Source: Haloarcula sp. H-GB4 (GTDB lineage Archaea > Halobacteriota > Halobacteria > Halobacteriales > Haloarculaceae). Taken from it: a stretch of 64,000 nt of DNA. The DNA lies in the NCBI RefSeq assembly GCF_030848575.1, contig NZ_JAVDDX010000001.1:372001-436000 (forward strand), in the 5' to 3' direction. The first letter of the stretch is position 1; each line of letters begins with the position of its first letter. Below the pieces are notes generated by a model. The model saw only the letters and a program-made list of their open reading frames with translations. It had not been told where the DNA came from and did not search any database. A program made the position numbers and the translations under genes. Shown here piece after piece: positions 42,724 to 51,372 of this stretch.

Positions 42724-44655
42724 TTACAGCCACTCTTCGAAGGAGTGGTGTTCGCGACTTGCTTCGATATAGTCCCGTTGCATCGACTGGATGGCTGCCG
42801 AGAGGTCGTCGCCGTCGTCGAGGTACTCACGGACGCGAGCGATCTTCCATCCGCTTGGGGTCATGCCGGCGTCGTATCGGGCTTCAATGGGGCCGAGGTA
42901 CTCGTCGATGCGGGCCTCTGGCACATCCTGTTCGGCTAGCCCCAGACGAGCGTACTGGAAAATCTCTTCGTAGATAGCGTCGTGGTCGTCCGTTCGCTCG
43001 CCCTGCGCTGTCACCCATGAGAGGTCGGCCTCTAGACCATCGTCCGCGGCGTTGTAGAAACTCCGCTGGGCCTCCTGCCACGGCAGTTCCGCGGCAGGGT
43101 GGTCGGCGACGACCAGCCCACGGATGAGGCCGACCGTCAGCGCCTGCAGCCCGATCATGTCCTTGGCGTGGGGCTGGGTCGGGAGCGGGCGATACTCGAT
43201 TCGGAGTGACTTTTCAGTGCTTGCCCCGTCGACGGGCGTCCCGCCGACGACACAGCGGAGCCAGCGCCAGTAGGTCCCGCGCTTGTGGTCGAACTCCCAG
43301 AACTCGTCTTCGAATGCCGCCCGGTCGTCGTCGTGCAGAAACTCCCGGAGGAACGGCGCGAACAGGTCGTCGTCAACGACGCGACCGACGACATCAGTGG
43401 TGTCGTCGAGGTCTCGCGGGACCCGGACCTTTGGGTTCTCACTGGTGTTGACCGACTGCTCAAAGGCCGCGATTCGGAGTTCGTGGTGGGTGTTCGCACA
43501 GAGCCACTCGCCGTCGGTGTCACCGTACATATCGGCAGGGAGGAACGGCGAATTGACTGATAGCGCGAGTAGAGGCCCGAGTGTCCGGATCGCGGCGTTG
43601 TAGTACTCGGGGAACGCCTCGGCGTCCGGAATCTGGAGATGAGGCTGGATCGAGGTGGCCAGCGACTCGAACAGAATCGTCGGGAACGACCCGCTGTACC
43701 CCGGTACGTCGAAGTCGATGCTGCCGCCGGCGTGGTCCAGCGCCTCGTTGTCCAGCGCGACGTATCTGGGAGCCTGCCGCATGTTGTCCGCGAGGACGAC
43801 GCCGTCGTTCGTCTCGTGCGCCGAGAGGTACTGCTCGCTGCCTTCCTCGGGTGGGATGGTCCACATCGCGTCGAGGACGAGTTCGCAGTTGTGCTTGCTC
43901 GCTTGCTGGCGGGCCTGTTTCGTCTGCATCTCCACCGCCGTCGTCTGGACTTCCATTCCCGTCTCGTCGAAACTGTTCGGCTCGGTGTTGACCTCGGCGT
44001 TGTGCAGGCCCAGTTCCTTGTTGGCCTCCCCCTCGAACACCACGTCGGGTAAGGGGGTCAGCCGCCCCTTCCAGTCCTCGGGGTCCATGTACGGCTTGTC
44101 ACTTTCTTCGTCGACTGATGACTCGACGGCCGGTTCGGCCTCTTCCTCCTCTGGCGTCTCCGGTTCGTCCTCTGCCAGCGGGCTGTCCGGGTCGATGTCG
44201 AGTGACGGCCCCTCTCCGGGACCGAACGCGTCGTCGGACCCGTCAACAGCTTCACCAGCGTCTTGCTCTGGAGGCTCATTGCCGGCGGGCTCCAGTGGAT
44301 TGCCATCGTCTGGCTCCAGCGATGCCCCGTTGCCGTTTGGCTCCAGTGATGCGCCGTCGTCTTCTGGCTCCGCCGGCGCGTCGAGCGACCCGCTCCAGGC
44401 TGCCCCGCCCGATCCGCTCAGGCCCTCTTCGGTGGCTTCCTCGCTGTCTTCCGCATCGTCCGGTTCGGGCGGGTCCGGCTCGGCGTTGATGCCGTACAGT
44501 TCGATCTCCAGGCCGACGGAGAACGCCTCGTTGTCGAACTCCCCGGCCTCGATGGCCTTCCGCAGCTGCATCGCCTGTTCGTCGACCCGCTCAGTGAACG
44601 CCGCGGCAGTCTCGTCAGCGAGCGACCGGGTCACTAGGTCGACGATATCGTCCAT
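42724..44655 (-). CDS. Glutamate-cysteine-ligase-like protein with acidic insertion
   Basis: The 643-residue protein has the ATP-dependent ligase core of the GCS2-like family, with GLEIELYG near residue 47. After a large insertion come LHNAEVNTEPNSF, PTILFESLATSIQPHLQIPD, LRIEYRPLPTQPHAKDMIGL and ANTHHELRIAAFEQS. Residues about 55-190 are an acidic, Pro/Glu/Asp-rich insertion with imperfect SLEPDDGN-type repeats that splits the first catalytic block from the rest. It may make an amide or peptide of glutamate; true glutathione-type activity is more likely from the separate gshA at 59119. It is the only gene on this strand for a stretch. Confidence 0.78.
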   Translation of the reverse strand: MDDIVDLVTRSLADETAAAFTERVDEQAMQLRKAIEAGEFDNEAFSVGLEIELYGINAEPDPPEPDDAEDSEEATEEGLSGSGGAAWSGSLDAPAEPEDDGASLEPNGNGASLEPDDGNPLEPAGNEPPEQDAGEAVDGSDDAFGPGEGPSLDIDPDSPLAEDEPETPEEEEAEPAVESSVDEESDKPYMDPEDWKGRLTPLPDVVFEGEANKELGLHNAEVNTEPNSFDETGMEVQTTAVEMQTKQARQQASKHNCELVLDAMWTIPPEEGSEQYLSAHETNDGVVLADNMRQAPRYVALDNEALDHAGGSIDFDVPGYSGSFPTILFESLATSIQPHLQIPDAEAFPEYYNAAIRTLGPLLALSVNSPFLPADMYGDTDGEWLCANTHHELRIAAFEQSVNTSENPKVRVPRDLDDTTDVVGRVVDDDLFAPFLREFLHDDDRAAFEDEFWEFDHKRGTYWRWLRCVVGGTPVDGASTEKSLRIEYRPLPTQPHAKDMIGLQALTVGLIRGLVVADHPAAELPWQEAQRSFYNAADDGLEADLSWVTAQGERTDDHDAIYEEIFQYARLGLAEQDVPEARIDEYLGPIEARYDAGMTPSGWKIARVREYLDDGDDLSAAIQSMQRDYIEASREHHSFEEWL

Positions 44656-44712
44656 GGTCGGTACTGTGTGGGTTCTTCCACTATAAGTGGCCCGTCGTTG
44701 TCCGACGGGAGG

Positions 44713-45225
44713 TTACTCGAAGAGGTCTTCGTGGCGGGCCGCGAGGTTGGCGTAATCGCCGGAACTGAACGCCTCGAACACTTCGTTGGGATCGATAGTG
44801 GTCTCTGACAACGGTGTCACTGTGGCCGGACTCCCGCGGACAAAGGACTCCGCGGGGACCTCGTAGCCCGGTGGGACGACCGTTCCCATCGCGACAATAG
44901 AGCCCTCGCCGATAGTGGCGTCGCTGACTGTCGAATTGAATCCAACGAGCGCCCCGTCACGCACATGGGCGTCGTTGAGAACAGCTCCGTGGCCGACCAT
45001 CACCTTCTCGCCGACGGACGAGGCGTGGACGATGGCTCCGTCACCGATCGCCGATTCGCGGCCTACCTCGACGGGGGCCACGTCGCCGCGCAACACGACA
45101 CCGGGCCAGACGTTCGCGTTCGGGCCGACGGTGACATCACCCACCAGTGTCGCCTCTCGGCTGACGTGGGCGTATCCGTGGATGTCAGGTGTTGCTCCTT
45201 CGAAAGCGTACTCTCGGCTGTCCAT
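44713..45225 (-). CDS. Gamma-carbonic-anhydrase-like hexapeptide-repeat protein
   Basis: The 170-residue protein folds as a left-handed beta helix with hexapeptide repeats (VGPNANVWPGVVLRGDVAPV, VGRESAIGDGAIVHASSVGE). Zinc ligands of the gamma class are two histidines, in GAIVHASS and MVGHGAVL. The usual third histidine (GHxxxLH) is an asparagine here (GHGAVLND), so classic carbonic anhydrase activity is uncertain. The C-terminal helix ends in an acidic segment. The upstream neighbour (higher coordinates) is a universal stress protein gene on the same strand, about 110 bases away. Confidence 0.82.
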   Translation of the reverse strand: MDSREYAFEGATPDIHGYAHVSREATLVGDVTVGPNANVWPGVVLRGDVAPVEVGRESAIGDGAIVHASSVGEKVMVGHGAVLNDAHVRDGALVGFNSTVSDATIGEGSIVAMGTVVPPGYEVPAESFVRGSPATVTPLSETTIDPNEVFEAFSSGDYANLAARHEDLFE

Positions 45226-45334
45226 ACTGTCACCATCGTGTCGGCGGATCGAAAAGATACCGGTCAGAAGGGGGTGCTACCGGTTGTATAGCCGCTGTCG
45301 CGCACGTCTCCACCGCAACCGCACCTGACCCGAG

Positions 45335-45766
45335 CTATTCGATGTGGACGACGAGGACGGGGACGGGCGCGCTCTGGACGACGCGCTCGGTGACGCTCCC
45401 GAGATTGGCGACCCGGTCTCGGCCGGTTCGGCCGTGGGTTCCCATCACGATGAGGTCAATGTCTTCCTGTTCTGCGTAGTCGGTGATTGTCTTGTGGGGA
45501 ATCCCTTCCGCCATGGTCGTGACGACCTCGACGCCGGCCTCCTCGCCCCCAACCACGATGTCGTCAAGCGCGACATCTCCCTCTTCCTCCAGCGACTGAC
45601 GCACCTCGTCCTGATTGGCCTTGTCGGCCGCGACGTACAGTCGTCTGTCCACGACGTACAGCCCATGGAGGGTCGCGTCGTTGTCGCGCGCGATCGAAGT
45701 GGCGTGTGCGAGCGTCTCAGTCGTTCCCGAACTGCCGTCTGTGGCCACGAGCACCGAATCGTACAT
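45335..45766 (-). CDS. Universal stress protein (UspA family)
   Basis: The 143-residue protein has the USP fold, starting MYDSVLVATDGSSGTTETLA. It has the nucleotide-binding motif GTHGRTGRDRVANLGSVTER (G-2x-G-9x-G-S/T), so it belongs to the ATP-binding USP type. The role is general stress adaptation; a partner is not evident. The HTH protein gene lies divergently upstream after a 180-base AT-rich gap. Confidence 0.9.
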   Translation of the reverse strand: MYDSVLVATDGSSGTTETLAHATSIARDNDATLHGLYVVDRRLYVAADKANQDEVRQSLEEEGDVALDDIVVGGEEAGVEVVTTMAEGIPHKTITDYAEQEDIDLIVMGTHGRTGRDRVANLGSVTERVVQSAPVPVLVVHIE

Positions 45767-45948
45767 ATCCGGCTTCTCATGCGAACTGTGCCCACATAGT
45801 ATTCCCTATCACACTGACACGGTCCACAGCTGTCCAACCGGTGGTGTAATCGTTTGATTCAGTTTCCGTCGTTCAGTGTATAATCGTTCTAACCATTATT
45901 TGTCAACAGGAATACTTTTGCCAGTTGCTGTCCATTAATTTCTATACG

Positions 45949-46515
45949 ATGCAGGGGAGCACGCAGCCAGACGGCACACGGGCAGAACTGTACGTTCGTT
46001 CACTCCTGCCCGACGGGCACACGCAGCAACAGGCTGCGGTTATCGACCGACTTCAGGGGCTGTCAGACACTGATGTTTTGTCGGACTTTACTATTCAGGT
46101 CGTTGGTCGGCAAATACCGTCCACGCCAGCCGAGGCGCGGACCGAACTCGGACTCTTCGCACTCAACCGAGTCAGCGTCTTTCAGGAATGGGCAAAACGC
46201 AACAAATGTTCACTCGAACCCGCGTTCCAGGTCCGGTCGGTTGACTCCGAGATGTCGGGGGAGCAGTACCGAGCGCTTGTGTTTCCGGTCCAACTATTAG
46301 CCGAGTACGCCGGGTCGGAACTCAGGTGCGTGACACCGCATACGGCCGGCGGGGAGACTGTCACTGTCATGGATCGCCTCACAATGCTCGAAGGAGAGGA
46401 AGAACTGGCGCTTTCATCGCTGGAGCGGGCAAGTGCAGCACGGCCACCGGCCCAGTCTGACCTGCCGGCGGCCGACACTATCGACGAGGATTCGGACCCG
46501 CTGTTGCCAGAGTAA
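45949..46515 (+). CDS. HTH-like haloarchaeal protein with acidic tail
   Basis: The 188-residue protein starts [20 protein letters not shown]. It has an N-terminal helical region with [20 protein letters not shown] and an alpha/beta middle ([20 protein letters not shown]), followed by a Pro/Asp/Ser-rich tail from about 145. It matches a haloarchaeal family annotated as HTH-domain proteins. The frame opens eight codons earlier at 45925, but ATG 45949 is closer to the conserved start. A TATA-like aatacttt lies about 34 bases upstream. Confidence 0.7.
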   Translation: MQGSTQPDGTRAELYVRSLLPDGHTQQQAAVIDRLQGLSDTDVLSDFTIQVVGRQIPSTPAEARTELGLFALNRVSVFQEWAKRNKCSLEPAFQVRSVDSEMSGEQYRALVFPVQLLAEYAGSELRCVTPHTAGGETVTVMDRLTMLEGEEELALSSLERASAARPPAQSDLPAADTIDEDSDPLLPE

Positions 46516-46573
46516 CACCAGCGTCGCCCGCGTCTCAATACACTTATCCCCGGCCGCCGTCGTATCCTCGGAT

Positions 46574-48502
46574 ATGAGTACGGTCACGGTCACGCTGCCC
46601 GACGGGACCCCACTAGAGGTCGAACGCGGCAGCACGGTCGAGGATGTCGCCTACGAAATCGGGCCAGGGCTGGGTGACGACACGGTCGCCGGCGTTGTCG
46701 ACGGCGAACTTGTCGACAAACACGCGCCGTTGACAGAAGATGTCGGACTCGAAATCGTCACCGAGAGCAGTGACGAGTATCTCGATGTGCTTCGTCACTC
46801 CGCCGCCCACGTCTTCGCGCAGGCCCTGCAGCGCCTCTACCCCGATGCAAAGCTCACAATTGGGCCGTGGACCGACAACGGGTTCTACTACGACATTACC
46901 GGTGTCGACATCGACGAGGACGACCTCGAAGCTATCGAGACCGAAGCCGAGGAGATCATTGAGGAGGACCTCGACATCGAACGCGAACTCGTCGACCGCG
47001 ACGACGCCTTCGAACGCTACGAGGATAATCAGTTCAAACAAGACATCCTCGAAACCGAAGCCGCGGACGACGAGGAAGTCTCTTTCTACACCCAGGGCGA
47101 GTTCGAGGACCTCTGTCAGGGCCCCCACGTCGAATCGACCGGCGAAATCGGCGGTTTCGCACTGCTCGAAATCTCGGCGGCCTTCTGGCGTGGCGAGGAG
47201 GAAAACGAGACGCTGACTCGCGTGTACGGAACTGCCTTCCCAACGGAGGACGCGCTCGACGAGTTCCTCGAACAGCGCCGCAAGGCCGAGGAGCGCGACC
47301 ACCGCAAGATCGGCCAGGAGATGGACTTGTTCTCCATCGACGAGACCACAGGGCCGGGTCTGCCGCTGTACGAGCCCAACGGCAAGAAGATCCTCAACGA
47401 ACTGTCGGACTACGTCGCCGGGCTCAACCGCGACGCCGGCTACGACGAGGTCGAGACGCCTCACGTCTTCCGTACCGAACTCTGGAAGAAATCGGGCCAC
47501 TACGAGAACTACGTCGACGACATGTTCTTGCTCGATGTCAACGACGAGGAGTACGGCCTGAAGCCGATGAACTGCCCTGGCCACGCCACCATCTTCGAGC
47601 AGAACTCCTGGAGCTACCGGGACCTGCCGGTGCGGTACTTCGAGGACGGGAAGGTGTACCGCAAAGAGCAGCGCGGCGAACTCTCCGGGCTCTCCCGAAC
47701 CTGGGCCTTCACCATCGACGACGGCCATCTATTCGTCCGCCCGGACCAGATCGAGGAGGAAGTGCTGGCGACGGTCGACATCATCCTCGATACGCTTGAC
47801 ACCTTCAACCTCGACTACACGGTCCAGTTCGCTACCCGGCCGGAGAAGTCCGTCGGCGGCGACGAAATCTGGGAGAAAGCCGAATCCCAGCTCGAATCTG
47901 TCCTCGACGAGCAGGACATCGACTACGTCGTCGAGGAAGGCGATGGCGCGTTCTACGGCCCGAAGATCGACTTCGCCTTCGAGGACGCGCTCGGTCGCCA
48001 CTGGGACGGCCCGACCGTCCAGTTGGACTTCAATATGCCCGAGCGGTTCGACCTCTCCTACACCGGTGAGGACAACGAGGAGCATCGCCCGGTGATGATC
48101 CACCGCGCGCTGTATGGCTCCTACGAACGGTTCTTCATGGTGCTGACCGAGCACTACAACGGGAAGTTCCCGCCGTGGCTTGCCCCCGAACAAATTCGCC
48201 TGCTACCGGTCAGCGACGACAACATCGACTACTGCGAGGAGATTCAGGACGAACTCGATGACTTCCGGGTCACTATCGAGGACCGATCCTGGACTGTCGG
48301 CAAGAAGATCCAGCAGGCCCACGACGACCGGGTTCCCTATATGTGTGTCATCGGCGACAACGAGGAGGAAGCCGGGACAATCTCAGTCAGGGATCGCAAG
48401 GAACGCGAGGAGAAGGACATCGACATCGCCGAGTTCCGCGACCACCTCGAAACCGAGGTCGAGCAGCAGCGAACCGCTGTGACGTTCCTCGCCGGGCGGT
48501 AG
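46574..48502 (+). CDS. thrS: Threonyl-tRNA synthetase
   Basis: The 642-residue class II enzyme charges tRNA-Thr. It has an N-terminal TGS domain ([20 protein letters not shown]), an editing domain with [11 protein letters not shown] and the cysteine/histidine CQGPHVE, then the class II core with MNCPGHATI and a C-terminal anticodon domain ([16 protein letters not shown]). The HxxxH and CxGPH editing motifs belong to the bacterial/eukaryotic type, not the DTD-like domain of most archaeal ThrRS. ATG 46574 fits a TATA-like cttatccc about 27 bases upstream, so the longer upstream frame, which overlaps the HTH gene, is ignored. Confidence 0.95.
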   Translation: MSTVTVTLPDGTPLEVERGSTVEDVAYEIGPGLGDDTVAGVVDGELVDKHAPLTEDVGLEIVTESSDEYLDVLRHSAAHVFAQALQRLYPDAKLTIGPWTDNGFYYDITGVDIDEDDLEAIETEAEEIIEEDLDIERELVDRDDAFERYEDNQFKQDILETEAADDEEVSFYTQGEFEDLCQGPHVESTGEIGGFALLEISAAFWRGEEENETLTRVYGTAFPTEDALDEFLEQRRKAEERDHRKIGQEMDLFSIDETTGPGLPLYEPNGKKILNELSDYVAGLNRDAGYDEVETPHVFRTELWKKSGHYENYVDDMFLLDVNDEEYGLKPMNCPGHATIFEQNSWSYRDLPVRYFEDGKVYRKEQRGELSGLSRTWAFTIDDGHLFVRPDQIEEEVLATVDIILDTLDTFNLDYTVQFATRPEKSVGGDEIWEKAESQLESVLDEQDIDYVVEEGDGAFYGPKIDFAFEDALGRHWDGPTVQLDFNMPERFDLSYTGEDNEEHRPVMIHRALYGSYERFFMVLTEHYNGKFPPWLAPEQIRLLPVSDDNIDYCEEIQDELDDFRVTIEDRSWTVGKKIQQAHDDRVPYMCVIGDNEEEAGTISVRDRKEREEKDIDIAEFRDHLETEVEQQRTAVTFLAGR

Positions 48503-48585
48503 CCTCCGAGTCAGCCCCTGCCCCCGCGTTTGCTCCGGTAGACGGAAACTACTAATGTGGTTGTCTCGCGATAGTTGCACTCCAC

Positions 48586-49026
48586 GTGTCGAATCAGACC
48601 GTCAACCCAACGACTAGTGATTCCGCGACCGGTGGTTGCCTCCGTCCCGGTGCAAAAGCCCTCATCCGGTCGTCGGACGAGGTTTTGTTGGTGAAAGAGT
48701 ACCACGCCGACGGAACGCCGTTCTGGACGCTCCCCGGTGGCGGGACTCAGCCAGGCGAGGACGACCGGGAGGCGCTCGAACGCGAACTCGCCGAGGAACT
48801 TGGGTGTCGGAGCGCGATCCACGGACCGGTAGCGACCATCTACTACGCTCACCACAGTCGCTCGCAGACGCTCTCAGCGTATCGTGTGTTCGGGTGTCAG
48901 TTGTTGGATCACCCCACTCCGAACGCCGCGGAGGGGATTCAGGCCGCTCGTTGGGTCCGGCCGGAATCGCCGCCGGCGCAGACGCTGCCGCAAGTCCGGT
49001 GGGTACTGCGGACTCACTACTGGTGA
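48586..49026 (+). CDS. Nudix hydrolase
   Basis: The 146-residue protein has a clear Nudix box, GGGTQPGEDDREALERELAE followed by ELGC (GX5EX7REUXEEXGU), and an upstream substrate strand FWTLPGGGTQ. Nudix enzymes hydrolyse nucleoside diphosphates linked to another group. The start is a GTG at 48586, the first start codon of the frame. The substrate is unknown. The stop is immediately followed by a possible decayed coding region. Confidence 0.88.
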   Translation: MSNQTVNPTTSDSATGGCLRPGAKALIRSSDEVLLVKEYHADGTPFWTLPGGGTQPGEDDREALERELAEELGCRSAIHGPVATIYYAHHSRSQTLSAYRVFGCQLLDHPTPNAAEGIQAARWVRPESPPAQTLPQVRWVLRTHYW

Positions 49027-49028
49027 CT

Positions 49029-49201
49029 GTCACGACGACCGAGCCGAATGCGGCGGCATTCCGGGTTGAGGCAGTCGAGACGCGGGTGGTCCGTCCGGTC
49101 ACGTCGGTCACCGCCCCGTCAATGTTTACACCAACATTGCAGGGGCGCAATCCGAGACGCTGGAACTGATGACGAACGACACTGACGCCACCGACAACTG
49201 A
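49029..49201 (+). pseudogene. Possible frameshifted remnant of a coding region
   Basis: Between the Nudix gene and the next membrane gene, one frame reads VTVTTTEPNAAAFRVEAVET then RVVRPVTSVTAP. A different frame of the same strand then reads VNVYTNIAGAQSETLELMTN followed by DTDATDN and a stop. Both halves look like protein, with haloarchaeal acidic and Thr/Asn-rich style, but no single frame joins them, and no start is seen. The simplest reading is the 3' remnant of a gene with a frameshift; chance is also possible. Confidence 0.3.
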
Positions 49202-49268
49202 CTGGCCCATTCAGGGGTGACGCCGCCCCGGCCGGAGGCTTTTCTGCCTGGCAGGAGTCCGGGACGGT

Positions 49269-50315
49269 GTGCCATCCCCCTCTGCCGAGAGCCAGTTGAG
49301 CGACACCATGCGAGAGCGCGCCGCCGGTGACACCCGGCTCCTCTGGCTCCTCCTCGATGCGAACCGCTGGCTCGTCACCAGCCTCCTCTCGGCCGTCCTG
49401 TTCTGTGGGATTCTCGCCGTCGGGCTCTTGCATCCTGAACCGGCCATGACGCTGTTGACTCGCGGCGACCCGGTCGAAACGCTGTTTCAGGCGCTGATTA
49501 CGGGGACGATAACTGCCGTTACGCTGGTCCTGACACTCAATCAGCTTGTCCTGTCGCAGGAACTCGGTGCGGCCGGCGACCAGCGCGAACGGATGAACGG
49601 GGCGATGCAGTTCCGCGCCGATGTGGCCGACGCCGTCGACACGCCGGTCAGTCCGGCAGAGCCCTCGGCGTTCCTCCGGTCGCTGGTTCGCGGGACCGCC
49701 GAGCGAGCTGAGAATGCCCAAAACGTCGTCGATGAGACGACCCTTGATGACGACCTGACGGCGTTGCTGTCGAACTATCTGGACGCCGTACTGACCAACG
49801 CCGACAGCGTTACCGATCAACTCGACGGCGGAACCTTCGGCGAGTTCGATGTCGTCAAGGCCGCGCTAAACTACAACTACTCCTGGAAGCTGTATGCTGG
49901 GCGGCGGATTCGCGAAGCCTACGCCGACGAACTCACCGACGAGATCGACGACTCACTTGCGGAACTCGTCGAGACGCTCGAACTGTTTGGTCCGGCTCGA
50001 GAACACTTCAAAACGTTGTATTTTCAGTGGGAACTGTCCGACCTCTCTCGGACATTGCTGTACGTCGCCATCCCGGCGCTTACCGTCGCAATCACCTCAT
50101 TGTTGTTCCTCGATGTGCAGGATTTCGTCGGCGTCACAGCCGGCGTCCCCGACGCGCTGTGGCTCCTCGCGGTGACGACGACAGCATCGCTGCTTCCGTT
50201 CACAGTCCTGATTTCGTACATCCTCCGTATCGTCACAATAACTAAGCGAACGCTCGCAATTGGCCCATTCATCCTCCGTGAGACGGACCGGAGTGTCGAC
50301 GTCGACTGGGAGTGA
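49269..50315 (+). CDS. Haloarchaeal membrane protein with helical cytosolic domain
   Basis: The 348-residue protein has two membrane segments near the N-terminus (about 37-54 and 71-90). A long soluble helical part follows (100-235, with AADQRERMNGAMQF-type and ELTDEIDDSLAELVETLELF stretches), then three more membrane segments (about 245-330). The function is not recognised; the layout resembles a sensor or channel-like protein. The start used is a GTG at 49269, which lies about 27 bases after a TATA-like gcttttct; an ATG at 49308 is the alternative. It is followed by a lipid kinase gene. Confidence 0.68.
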   Translation: MPSPSAESQLSDTMRERAAGDTRLLWLLLDANRWLVTSLLSAVLFCGILAVGLLHPEPAMTLLTRGDPVETLFQALITGTITAVTLVLTLNQLVLSQELGAAGDQRERMNGAMQFRADVADAVDTPVSPAEPSAFLRSLVRGTAERAENAQNVVDETTLDDDLTALLSNYLDAVLTNADSVTDQLDGGTFGEFDVVKAALNYNYSWKLYAGRRIREAYADELTDEIDDSLAELVETLELFGPAREHFKTLYFQWELSDLSRTLLYVAIPALTVAITSLLFLDVQDFVGVTAGVPDALWLLAVTTTASLLPFTVLISYILRIVTITKRTLAIGPFILRETDRSVDVDWE

Positions 50316-50364
50316 CGCCGTTACATCACCACGGTATAAGTGCTGGTCTGGACTCGCTAGTACT

Positions 50365-51267
50365 ATGCAGATTGGCTCGCGTCGGTGCATTCTCAATCCC
50401 GTCAGCGGCGATGGCGAGCACGCCGACTACGTTCCGCGGCTGATGGCGGCACGCGGGTTCGAGGTGTACGAAACCGAGGCAGCGGGCGACGCAGTCGAAC
50501 TCGGCCGCGAGGCCGGGCGGGCCGAGGCCTCTGAGGTCGCCGTCTGTGGTGGCGACGGGACGGTGAACGAGGTCGTCCGCGGACTCGATGACGCCGGCCA
50601 CCTCGACTCGGTGACGCTGAGCGTCATCCCGGCCGGAACGGCGAACCTGCTGGCCGGGAACATCGGTGTCAAGGACATCGAACACGGCGTCGAAATCGCC
50701 GACACCGGAGAGACGCGCCCGGTTGACGTGGGTGTCGCCGGCGACGAACCGTTTCTGGTGTCCTGTATCGCTGGCCTTCCTGCCGACGCTAGCGTCTCGA
50801 CTCCGGGCGACCTCAAGGAGCGGTTCGGCACGCTGGCGTTTCTGCTCACTGGCGCACAAGAGGCGCTCCGCTTCGACGGGCTCGATATCACTATCGCGGC
50901 TGTCGGCGAAGACGGACCATTCACCTGGTCCGGCGAAGCCACCTGCCTGCTGGTGGGCAACGCTCGCAAGTTCGTTGCCGAAGGCGGACAGGCAAACATG
51001 GAAGACGGCCTGCTTGACGTGGCCATCGTCGAACAGATGCCCACGGGAAACCTCGTCGCGGAGGCCATCGGCCAGCGGCTGCTGACGCTGGACACTGACG
51101 GAGTGACCCACGTCCGGGCGGATGAAATCACAGTCGCCGGACACGGCGAGCAACTCACGTTCAGCCGCGACGGCGAACTCAGTACGCACGAGACGCTGTC
51201 GCTGTCAGTGCGTGAGACCGCACTGACGCTCCGGGTCGGCCCGGGATACGAGCCGGACCCGACGTGA
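50365..51267 (+). CDS. Diacylglycerol/sphingosine kinase-family lipid kinase
   Basis: The 300-residue protein is a YegS/BmrU-type member of the DAG kinase catalytic family. It has RCILNPVSGDG (phosphate loop), CGGDGTVNEVVRGL with the GGDG signature, and VIPAGTANLLAGNIG. A C-terminal beta-rich domain follows (about 150-300). These enzymes phosphorylate lipid alcohols with ATP; the lipid substrate is unknown. ATG 50365 is chosen because the domain starts there and a TATA-like ggtataag lies about 27-30 bases upstream. Confidence 0.88.
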   Translation: MQIGSRRCILNPVSGDGEHADYVPRLMAARGFEVYETEAAGDAVELGREAGRAEASEVAVCGGDGTVNEVVRGLDDAGHLDSVTLSVIPAGTANLLAGNIGVKDIEHGVEIADTGETRPVDVGVAGDEPFLVSCIAGLPADASVSTPGDLKERFGTLAFLLTGAQEALRFDGLDITIAAVGEDGPFTWSGEATCLLVGNARKFVAEGGQANMEDGLLDVAIVEQMPTGNLVAEAIGQRLLTLDTDGVTHVRADEITVAGHGEQLTFSRDGELSTHETLSLSVRETALTLRVGPGYEPDPT

Positions 51268-51372
51268 CAAGATGGCGCGACCGGTGGGCGGCGGTGAGCG
51301 AAGTGAGTCCGCTCGCGAAACCCCCTGACGGCGTCCCGGATGTTTTTATCGCCGTCCGCCGAGAGGGGTGGT

